A stretch of DNA of 64,000 nt from Ascaphus truei (Eukaryota; Chordata; Amphibia; Anura; Ascaphidae). Shown here piece by piece: positions 54,440 to 64,000 of this stretch (the stretch's first letter is position 1; every line of letters begins with the position of its first letter). The stretch is from assembly GCA_036426205.1 (NCBI GenBank), contig CM071568.1, positions 36,257,499 through 36,321,498 of the forward strand, given 5' to 3'. Both the position numbers and the translations under genes were made by a program. The notes below the pieces were generated by a model, which saw only the letters and a program-made list of their open reading frames with translations, had not been told where the DNA came from and did not search any database.

Positions 54440-55627
54440 ATAAATAAAATGTATATAAAAAAAACATTATTTCAAGACAATTAAATATTAAACCATAAAT
54501 ATCAACATTAACAACCAGCGTATACTGTAAATGTAGAATATGCAATTACATTTCAGGGTAGGAATAATTACAGTAGATCGCAAAGGTAGGAAATCTTCAG
54601 AAAAGGAGAAAAACGGTGGGTGTGTGATCTGCGTCAGCAACATGGATTGAATAGGAACTAAAAAGCTACGTTGTACCTGGATACAAACAACATCCCAGCT
54701 CTCCCACCTACAGTATAGTCATTTAGAAATCCTGTAGTGTCAATGACTGATGTACCATGTTGTACAGTCACGCTCCTTCCTGATGAATAGATCAGAATAT
54801 TGGTGGGAGAGAGCACAATGCAGTGCAACAGTGTCTACCCTGGGTGCACCGGGTGGGAGGGTGGTAAATAGTAATTAACAGATCATTGCCTGGCAGCCTG
54901 TAGATGGCACAAGAGTTCTTTCATTTGCTGCTCATTAACTCTTTCAGCCGGGGAAGTGGCAGTGGTCCCAATGACTTGTGACAGCGTCCCATACTAAATG
55001 GTGAAAACTTCCAAGTTGAAACGTTCTTACCCATCCACTTACCCAGAACCCTCAATTTTATTTCCAAGACACTTTACAGCGCTTCGTGTAGCCTGCCTGC
55101 AACATACTGACAGTCACACACGCAATGTAAGAACTGCATACAATGTGCATTCATTTCCACATACTGTAGGACTAAGCAAAGCTTAAAACAAGGATGCATT
55201 AGAGAGATAGCAGCAGAATGGATAGCTTTGATTATATTCTTTCTTTTTCCCTTCAGGCGGCAACGGAAATCTCAGTAAATGTATTATATGTTGAGCTTTG
55301 CTTTCACCAGCGGCATTGATCTCACTGGTGTGTTTCCTAATGGTTGTTTTGCCTTCATGTGATCGCCTGCAAATAATTATTCGGTGTCTACGTTTTAACT
55401 CTACTAGTCGGAAGCGTGATAGGTTTGGCCGGGGGAGGGGGAGGGGGATTGGAAGAAACAATCGCTGGTATCTAAGACTTGATGCCCCTGTTGGAGAGAT
55501 GGTTGAGTCCTCGTCAAGGTTGCTGTGGTATCCCAGAAACACCATTTCACTCTGAGCTGTGACCAACAACAGCAACAACTCCACTGCGCCTGGCCAAGGA
55601 ATAGGGGATTAGGATCCGGAGAATAAT
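54440..55627. other. Upstream region and probable 5' untranslated sequence of CSMD3
   Basis: Repeat density falls sharply here compared with the region before 54400. A purine-rich block (GGGGGAGGGGGAGGGGGATT) lies at 55435-55455. A short open frame at 55298-55555 could be an upstream ORF but has no support beyond being open. No clear TATA box or start site can be fixed. Confidence 0.4.
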
Positions 55628-55811
55628 ATGAAAGCGATCTGCAAAGGGGGGATTCGGGCACCGGAGCAAGCTGCACCTGCAGACTTCTGCAGAAAGGGAT
55701 GTGCTCAATGTGCACTTCTTCTGGACTCCCTGTGTCCGAGGAAAATGGGAATTAAAAGTGGATTTACGTTGTGGTACCTCATTTTTTTACTGATGGGTAC
55801 ATGTGTGAAAG
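55628..55811 (+). CDS. csmd3: CSMD3 first coding exon (N-terminus with signal segment)
   Basis: The exon encodes 61 residues plus one base and ends at a GTAAGG donor (55812). Residues 1-12 (MKAICKGGIRAP) and the later segment RKMGIKSGFTLWYLIFLLMG then TCVKG match, position by position, the N-terminus of vertebrate CSMD3 as I remember it, including the exon end after VKG. The hydrophobic run FTLWYLIFLLMGTCV is the signal segment. CSMD3 is a very large membrane protein of neurons with many CUB and sushi domains; the first CUB would lie in exon 2, outside this window. The ATG at 55743 inside the exon could also serve as start just before the signal segment. The match is from memory, not from a search. 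Confidence 0.8.
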
Positions 55812-55817
55812 GTAAGG
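55812..55817 (+). other. Splice donor of CSMD3 exon 1
   Basis: AAAG followed by GTAAGG is close to the vertebrate consensus. If it is not used, the frame ends 50 bases on. Confidence 0.8.
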
Positions 55818-58800
55818 AATTCCAGACATCCCTTGAATGTATTTATTTTTTTCTCGTCTAGGTCTTGCAAGTTCTCAGCCTCGCAACTGACTTGTAATAA
55901 AGATGGTCTTTTTTTTTAATAATAAAGAAGTATCTGTTTTAAGACGATGGGTGAGATAGGAGACGCATTTGCTTGCCAGCCTTGGCGTTCAATGCAGTGA
56001 TTGAGCTGGAGCTCAATAAATATTCTTGCAGTATGCTCAAACGAATACGTGAGTTGGTTCATATAGGCTTTAACTAGTGGATATTCGTGCAGAATTTTCC
56101 TTGTGCGGCTCATAGGTTGGGTATGTGTGGCCACTTAGATTTGTAATCAAATAATTCAATAATGCAGGTTTGCTAGAATAATTATCACAACCATATGTCT
56201 GATTGGTTTAACCCCTTCATTTAGGTTGCAAAGTTACAAAGGTCTACTGTTCAAACATTGGGGGAATTCTATAGCTTGTCTGTTCCACATAATAGGGGAG
56301 ACACATGCATACAGTAAGCTGTTACAGAATACATACAGTAAGTGCATATGGCCACATATTTTAGGTATGGGAATATAGAATATAGGGAGATTATGAGAAT
56401 ATAAATATGTATTCATCCCCGCAGAGGAAATGCTACATTTAGAAAAAGGATTTACGATTTATCTTTAAAGATATGAATGGTATTGAAAGAGGAAAGTCTG
56501 TCGCTGGCTTACAACAGTGACTCTGTGCGGATACAGGTGCCTGCAAATGCCATGTATACGTCACAACATTCATACATGTAATTCAGTAAAAGGGTGTTTA
56601 AGTCATGAGAAGGATCTTTGCTGTGAATCTTAAATGATCAGTCTCTACATTGAACAGAATGTTAGCACAAAGACAATATTCACTATAAATGATAGTGCCT
56701 TATGCGTACAATTGTGCATTATATAAATGACTCTGGTTTCTAGCACACATCATTGTATGTAGACATTATAGATTTTGCTATACTGGATAAATACTCTTTT
56801 CATATATAAGATATTGCCAATGCATACAGAGGCGGTATAAACACGAACTCAATGTTGTTCCTATAGAAGGAGTATCTTTCTAAAGTGCAATCTGGCTCTG
56901 TCTTTCTGAAACAGTTTATTGTACAGCCTGCAGCTGGCTGTTCCCACACAGAAAGCAACCCATTTGCATTCCATGGAAATGATAATTCATGTTTCAAGGG
57001 TTGGGGGTTACTTCATTGTATGCTATCTTGACACTATATCTGATGATAGGTAGCATGCCTAGAATTTTAATCTGCATCCTAATTACAGGAAGCTTTTTGA
57101 TGCAGGTTGTCTGTTTAATCAAGATGGTCAATAATCTGTCATTTTTAAATCAAATTAGTTCGATTGCTAGAATTACAATCCATACTTTTGACCAATGGTA
57201 TTTGAAAATATTTTCTATTATTTACCCATTACAAAACAATGTTTCTTTACCTATTGATAAGTATGGGGGTCACACTTAATCCGTAAGGATAACAGATTAT
57301 GCAGATATTTGAGTAAATAGATGATTATAGAATGTTTATTTTTAATGCACTATCTGTTCTGTAATGTGTATTAGAAATGTAGCAAATCCCTTTTACTTCC
57401 CTAATGTAAGAATCTTGTTATAATGGATGATTATAGTGCTGCTTTGTGGTTTGGAGACGCATGGAGGCAGTATCCTTCAAAATTGAGAGCAAGTGATGAA
57501 GCGATGGATTTTCAAATGTAAAATAACATCTTTGGGTCAGAGTAAGTTGTGATGATACCTGTTGATTAAAATATACATGTATTGTAGCTTTCACACAACA
57601 TATAACTGAACATGGTAGTAGCAAAGAAGATGGGGAAATAAATACAAATAATATGTATCCATCAGTCCAGCATAATATTGTTAATCAATAAACATAATTT
57701 CTCATTAAGTGCATATTCTGGCTACTTTTATTATTTTCTGTGCTATTAAGATTCTGTATACTCTTCTTTCCCGAACCTTAACAGGTACAGCCTTGAATAT
57801 TCTGTTCACAGAGAACTCCCCAGTTGCTGAAATGACTTACGCTGATGATTGGGTGCCAGGGGTGGCACATCATGTCAGTGGGAAATTGGGATGAGGAAGG
57901 GGGAACTAGGGAGGAATAGAGGCAGAAAACAGGTGGAGAGGAGGGTTCTAAGAAAGATACTGTAAATTAAACATGGAAATGAGTGTATGGTGGCTAACAG
58001 TAAGCAAAGGGATACACAGATATAAAAATGCACTATATATATTTTTTTATTTTTATTTTTTTTTGTTTGTTTAAATGGGACTCGAGGTATTGTAAAATAA
58101 TATTTTGGCAAACGGAAAAAAACATTGTAAACCCTTTAAAAAACACATTTCTCTTTCAGTGCATGAACCAATTAACACTAATGAACAGGCAATAGATATG
58201 TTAACACATTCAATGTTGGGTAGACTACAAAGCATTTCTTTGCAATACATTGCTGCCCCCTCCAACAATGAATGGCTTTAACACAATTAAGATTAAGATA
58301 TTTGAAATATATACTGTATTGGTTGAGTGTTAGCATGCACCTGGTATTTTACATGTAATAATATTCAAAAAAAGTACTATCAGCTTGTCGAGCAGTAATA
58401 TGATTTTGCATGTAATGTATGTTTCTAGCAAATCATATAAAATATAGATGGGGATTTGCATTTATACTCATTTTTAGCAATTTTATTGAAATCTTCTTTT
58501 CAGATACAGTATTTTCTAATATTCCAGGAAAAATAATATCCTTGATGTATCTATGGTAAATGGACTCATATAATTTAAATTTAATAATATGTGTGTTTAT
58601 TTTTATTTTCCTAGACTGACTGGTGTCTAATTCATATTGGAAGGGATTTTCTAATCATATAAATTGTGTTCTAGCAATGGATTTCATGATAATGTTACTT
58701 TGGTCACTGCAGCAGTGTACTAGTTAACATTAATAAGCACAGTATCTATTATGGCTTCCAAATATGACACACTTGATTTCTAAACTGTTTGGTTGGTGCT

Positions 58801-59261
58801 GCTTCAACAAATATGCACATCACATTGTGAATTATACCCTAATCATTCAGCAGTAAATTCACAAATGATTGTGCTCTATATCAAGCAAATATAATGATGT
58901 TCCTCTTGAAAAAGAATCCGTATTATGATTAGCATGCAGGCATGTAATGCAACACAATATTCAGGATTCAGAACAGGAAAGAGTGGAGATCAGGAAAATG
59001 ACATCTATTTTCCCATAGGGGGCCACAGTCAGGAAGTATCATCTGTCTTCGGTATTCATTGAAAAACTCAGCAACTGTTCAAAATGTGTGTTCTTGTTTA
59101 TTAAACTCTGAAACAAGACATATGCATAGGAAACTGAAAACAACCGATTGGGCATTAGAGCAAATAAATAAAATAAAAAAACTATCATCTAAATCAATGT
59201 CACAAACGGCTACCTTTTAATGTCTTCAGAGGCTTAATTTATCAGGCCCCTCCAACACACA

Positions 59262-59318
<57 letters not shown>

Positions 59319-59362
59319 CAACACCCCCACACACACACACAACACCACCCTGCAGACCCACC

Positions 59363-59399
<37 letters not shown>

Positions 59400-60244
59400 T
59401 ACATTATCTTTTATAGCCCCTATAACTATGGCTAACATTTTTTACTTATCTCCCCCCAAAAAAATTAGTTCCAGTAATGGTAATGCACGCTTGTTAAAAT
59501 TAAAAGTTGGCGGTTATAGCATAATTTAGGTCCATTTGTAAGTACACTGTTTTAAGATACATAGATAAAAATACATTTGTAACAGGATACTACTGCAGAT
59601 GCTGGTTGAGTTGAAGAGTGTAGTGTTGCAATGTTCTTGTGCACTGAGCAATCTTTCTAGTTCCTTGTAATTCCAAATATACAGTAGTATGTTTTGTAAA
59701 CGTGGTATGTTATAACTTAGAATTATATATATTTTTTATAAATGTAGTGTTGATGACATGGATCTTGGTGCAAAGTATATCTAAATTGATAGGAATTCAC
59801 ACTATAGAAGTGTATTTTTTGGGGGGGGGCAATTATTCTCATTAAGGTTTAAATAGCACATTATACTGTTAATCTAAATTATACAGTAAAGTACGGTCAG
59901 AATATTCCAACATTTATTTATTAGCCGGGCATGTGATAGATTTCACGGTTGCACTTTGTATGAAAAGCTTCTATTTTTAACAACTATTTATCTACCTATA
60001 TAATGTACGTACCTTGTGGGATTGGAGTAGCGGAGTGGTCGTAGCAATGATGTATACATCATAAAGTTAGAACAAATGAAAATCCATCATGTGACCTTTT
60101 AATTTTGACACATTGGGGGAAGGTTCGTAAGTCCGAATTAATACATGATGATATAAAGTATAATAACGTATATATTTTGAAATACTTAACCAGTGACACT
60201 ACAGTAGTTCAGAAGACAATGCACATCTTACTTTGGCTTACAAC
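55818..60244. other. Start of CSMD3 intron 1, repeat-poor
   Basis: No gene and few transposons are visible. The segment 56900-57000 (TGCAGCTGGCTGTTCCCACA and following) has balanced composition and might be conserved regulatory sequence; this is a guess. A CA microsatellite lies at 59252-59398. Confidence 0.5.
59252..59398. repeat. (CA)n microsatellite, interrupted
   Basis: Two CA runs separated by CTCCAACACCCCCAC and CCACCCTGCAGACC. Confidence 0.95.
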
Positions 60245-60531
60245 TTAGGATAGTTACAAAGTTACATAGTAGATGAGGTTGAAAAAAGATATACGTCAAT
60301 CAAAATCAACAATGCTAAAGCTAGACAACAGATACTTTATCCTATATCTATACTTCCTAATTGATCCAGAGGAAGGCAAACAAAAACCCCAGTGAAATAT
60401 CATCCAATGATATCTCTTAAGGGGAAAAATAAATTCCTTCCTGACTCCAAGAATTGGCAATCGGATTATTCCCTGGATCAACATTCTTCCCATGTTTACT
60501 TATTTGGTATATCCCTGTATACTTTTCCCTT

Positions 60532-62058
60532 CTAAAAATATGTCCAGCCTTTTTTTTGAAGAAATCTATTGTATCTGCCATCACAGTCTCCATTGGGTAA
60601 TGAATTCCAAATTTTAACTGCCCTTACTGTAAAGAACGCTATCCTTTGTTGTTGGTGAAATCTCCTTTCCTTCAACCTAAAGGGATGCCCCGAGTCCTTT
60701 GTACTGTGCTTGGCATGAATAGTTATTTTGAAAGCTCCCTGTACTGTCCCCGAATATATTTGTATGTAGTTATCATATCCCCTCTTGCACGCCTCTTTTC
60801 TAATGTAATTTAATGTTAGATAGCCTCTCCTCATAAATTAGATTGTCCATCCCTTTTATTAATTTGGTGGCTCTTCTCTACACTCTCTCTAGTTCCATAT
60901 TGTATTTCCTAAGGAGTGGTGCCCAAAATTGTACTCCATATTCAAGGTTTGGTCTTACAAATGCTTTGTAAAAAAGGCATAATTATGTTTACTTCCCTTC
61001 CATCCATTGCCCGTTTAATGCAAGATTAGATCTTGTTTGCATTTTCAGCTACTGCATTACAATGGGCACTATTGCTAAGCCTGCTGTCTACAAGCACACC
61101 TAAATCCTTCTCATCAAGGATTCCCCCAATTTATACCCATTTAATTTGTAAGTCGCCTGTTTATTCTTGTTTCCCAAATGCAAACCTTAGATTTATCTTT
61201 ATTAAACCTCATCTGCCATTTACCTGCCCGAGTTTCCAGTCTCTCCAAGTCCTTTTGGAGAGAAATTACATCCTGCTCTGATTCTACAACCTTAAACAAT
61301 TTAGTATCATCAGCAAAGATGGAGACTTTGCTCTCTATGCCAACCTCAAAGTCATTAATAAACAAGTTAAAAAGCAGTGGTCCCGTACCGATCCCTGAGG
61401 TACTCTACTCACGACCTTAGCCAACCTGAAAAAGTTCCATTTATGACAATCCTCTGTTGTCTGTCCTTCAACCAGTTTTCAATCCAGGTGCATATATTTT
61501 TACTGAGTCCAATTTGCTTTATTTTGTACACCAACCTCTTGTGTGGAACTGTATCAGAAGCCTTTGCAAAATCTAAGTAGACCACATCAACTGCATTACC
61601 CTGGTCTAAATTTCTACTTACTCCTCAAAGAAACAAATAAGGTTAGTTTGTCATGATATATCCTTCATAAATCCATGCTGACTATTACTAATAATTTTGT
61701 TTTCCATTAAGTATTCTTGAATATTATTCCGTATTAAACCTTCAAGTAGTTTCCCCACTATTGAAGTCAGGCTTACAGGTCTGTAATTCCCCAGTTATGA
61801 TCTAGCTCCCTTTTTAAATATAGGCACCACATCTGCCTTACGCCAATCTTGTGGTACTGAACCTTTGGAAATGGAGTCCTTGAATATTAAATATAATGGT
61901 GTGGCTATTACTGAACTTAACTCCTTGAGAACCCTTGGATGTATGCCATCTGGGCCAGGTGCCTTATTTACTTTAATTATTTCAAGCTGCCTATGAACTT
62001 CTTCCTCAGTTAACCAATTGTTCATTAATATGGAGATTGTAGCTTCCTCCTGCGGCAC
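60532..62058 (-). pseudogene. CR1 ORF2: reverse transcriptase and C-terminal domain
   Basis: The pieces are, in order, KVNKAPGPDGIHPRVLKEL and WRKADVVPIFKKG (62058-61795), then MFINDFEVGIESKVSIFADD with the FADD catalytic box (61365-61141), then RRGYLTLNYIRKEACKRGYD ... FHQQQRIAFFTVRAVKIWNSLP (60834-60532). FADD in place of YADD is normal for CR1. Frame breaks occur near 61800 and 61130, so the enzyme is dead. Confidence 0.88.
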
Positions 62059-62419
62059 TACAATTGAAATGGATTCTTACCTAGTAAACACAGAGGCAAA
62101 GAATTTGTTTAATACCTCTTCTTTTCCCTTATCTACAATAATCTGCCTGCCCAACTCAGACTGAAAGGATCCTATATTTTCTTTTCCAATTTTTTTGTTA
62201 ATAAGGTAATTTAATAACTTTTTAGGGTTGATCTTACTTTCTATTGCAATCCTTTTTTCATTATCCATTTTTGCTAATTTGATTGCCATTGTGCAATTTT
62301 GGTACATTCCTTATAATTCTCATTCAATGCCTCTGTCCGTTCTGACTTAAAGAATCTAAATGCCTGCCTATTCTTTTCCATTTCCTCCCCTACCTGTTTA
62401 TTTAGCCACATTGTTTACT

Positions 62420-63200
62420 TTACTTATTACCCAAGTTTATACATGAATGAGTGTGCTTTTCTAACAATGTTTTAAAGACTGCCCATTTATCTTCTACATT
62501 TTTCCCTGCAAAAACATTATGCCAATATATTACTTTTAGATTAGTCATCAGTTTATTCAAATCTGCCCTTCTAAAGTTTAAGGTCTTTGTTGAACCCAAG
62601 TAATCTGTTTTTTTATAATTTATTTCAAATGAGACCATGTTATGATCACTGTTAGCAAATATTCAAGTCCTGGAACATTTGGGTATTACTTCTACATTGT
62701 TTGATATTACCAAATCCAATATTGCCCCTCTCCTGGTTGGTTACTCAATAATTTGGGTCATATGATTGTCTTTAAGCACCTCCAAAAACTGTTTCCTTTT
62801 GTTGTAATGCTAATCTCATTGCCCCAGTCTATGTCTGGATAATTAAAATCCCCCATTATGCAAACATGACCTAGTTTTGATGCCTTCTCCATTTGCAAAA
62901 GTATTTTAGCTTCCTCAATCTCACAGATAGTTGGTGGTTTATAGCATATCCTCCCTACAAACATTTTCTTTATACTTTTACCTCACTGCTAATTTCTATC
63001 CACAAGGTCTCTACGTTTTCATAATTCCCTTCATAAACATCTTCCCCTATAATAGGTTTTAGATCTGGTTTAACATATAAGCATATTCCACCTCCTCCTC
63101 TATTTGCTCGATCCTTACGAAATAGGGAATAACCCTCTAAATTAACTGCCCAGTCATGAGTTTCATCCCACCATGTTTCAGTAATGCCTATGATATCATA
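62420..63200 (-). pseudogene. CR1 ORF2: AP endonuclease region
   Basis: GHVCIMGDFNYPDIDWGNE (62964-62758) is the GDFN catalytic block of the endonuclease. Downstream, 62638-62420 continues with the linker (MVSFEINYKKTDY...) and 62307-62077 with EKRIAIESKINPKKLLNYL and LNKFFASVFTR. The first part of the domain is split by stops. Confidence 0.85.
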
Positions 63201-63659
63201 CTACTCATTTGTAGCTATTAATTCAAGCTCCCACATTTTAATCTGTTAGGCTTCTTGCATTAGCAAGCATGCATTTAAGTTTTTTTTCAGCCTGTACTAT
63301 TATCTTATCTACTCCTTCCTTTCTGAGCCAACTTGGTTTAGTCTTTAGAAGTTTTCTAGTATTATCTGTATTTACTATGAGTGTCTCGCTGCTTGTCAAA
63401 CTCGCACTTGCCCCCATTCTACCTCCATAACCCCTTGTTTCCTCATCTATTCTATTTAGTTAATTATCTGTTTCATTCCCCTCCCCCCTCCATCCTAGTT
63501 TAAAATCTCCTCCAAACTTTTTTACATTCTCCCCCCAGCATAGAAGATCCCTCTTCATTGAGGTGCAATCTATCCCTAGAATAAAGATGGCACCACTCAG
63601 AAAAGGAGTCCCAGTTCTCTAAAAAACCCTAAACCTTCCTTCCTACACCACTTTCTTAG

Positions 63660-63914
63660 CTATGCATTAACCTCCCTAATCTCTGAGTGTCTCCTTGCGG
63701 TAGCACATGGCACTTGTAGTATTTCAGAAAATACTACCTTGGAGGTCCTTGCCTTAAGCTTTTGGCCTAGATCCCTGAAATCATTTTTTAGGACCCTCCA
63801 TCTTTCTCTAGCTTTGTCATTTGTGCCAACATATACCAAGATTGCCGGGTCAACCCTAGCCCCTCCCAACAATCTGTCTACCTGATCCACAATGTGCCGA
63901 ACCCAAGCACCCAA
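63660..63914 (-). pseudogene. CR1 ORF1: SGNH/esterase domain
   Basis: The frame reads AILVYVGTNDKARERWRVLK then FRDLGQKLKARTSKVVFSEI. GTND is block III of SGNH hydrolases, as in the esterase domain of CR1 ORF1. The Ser and Asp/His blocks would lie outside this frame or beyond the window end. Confidence 0.85.
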
Positions 63915-64000
63915 GGAGGCAACAAACTGTTTGATTCATGCGGTCATGGCAATAGATTTCCCTATCTACCTTCCTAATAATGGAGTCCCCTACCACCACA

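Larger units (their letters stand above)
60245..64000 (-). mobile_element. CR1 LINE, old and broken, runs off the window end
   Basis: All CR1 parts occur in order on the minus strand: an ORF1 esterase piece (63914-63660), AP endonuclease (about 63200-62640), reverse transcriptase (62058-61141) and C-terminal domain (60834-60532). The 3' end at about 60250 reads TACATAGTAGATGAGGTTGA on the plus strand. Many stops and frameshifts separate the pieces. It lies in the proposed first intron of CSMD3, in antisense to it. Confidence 0.9.

Noticed and set aside
55298..55555. Open frame upstream of CSMD3 exon 1
   Set aside because: It could be an upstream ORF, but no Kozak context or homology supports it.

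Overview
This window looks like vertebrate intergenic and intronic DNA packed with transposable elements. The element repertoire (CR1 with an esterase ORF1, a 2A-bearing L2/CR1-group LINE, L1, Penelope-like elements with hammerhead motifs, Harbinger, hAT, several Tc1/mariner families, a DIRS-like element with an SGNH domain, long foldback elements) points to an amphibian, most likely a frog. That assignment is inference. Only one host coding segment is supported: 55628-55811 (+) matches my recollection of the first coding exon of CSMD3 and ends at a good splice donor. Everything before it is then the upstream region and what follows is the start of a long first intron.

Layout. 1-5,000: hammerhead-bearing repeats, including a tandem repeat whose first unit holds a complete type I hammerhead fold on the minus strand (1321-1368), a Tc1-type end, a Penelope fragment and a CACGTG-centred palindrome. 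5,000-10,780: mostly unrecognised AT-rich DNA with a broken Harbinger transposase. 10,782-13,762: a long foldback element interrupted by a 5'-truncated LINE with a 5-bp target duplication. 16,690-20,522: a TA-flanked Tc1/mariner-type element holding both a forkhead-type winged-helix exon and DDE transposase exons. A second diverged copy lies at about 38,640-40,090 on the minus strand. 20,590-23,000: a Penelope-like element with an L1 and a hAT copy inserted in it, each with a target duplication. 23,000-33,100: inverted repeats, microsatellites and hammerhead-family repeats.

33,370 to about 37,100: a LINE with an intact 1,075-codon ORF on the minus strand. It has an N-terminal signal-like segment, a 2A motif, an AP endonuclease and a reverse transcriptase, all with catalytic residues present. 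37,440-45,930: tandem repeats, the second forkhead/Tc1 copy, a terminal-inverted-repeat element swollen by a minisatellite, an LTR and Tc1 ends. 46,113-49,450: a GC-rich, DIRS-like element with a degraded SGNH-hydrolase tail and no visible reverse transcriptase, inserted into a short dispersed repeat. 51,000-54,400: GC-rich and AT-rich repeats, small TIR elements and hairpins. 55,628: CSMD3 exon 1. 60,245-64,000: an old CR1 on the minus strand that runs off the end.

The most unusual object is the forkhead/Tc1 element. Two diverged copies share the winged-helix exon, its splice donor, a subterminal motif and TIR-like ends next to TA. This suggests a transposon family that carries a forkhead DNA-binding domain, either fused to its transposase or as a companion protein.
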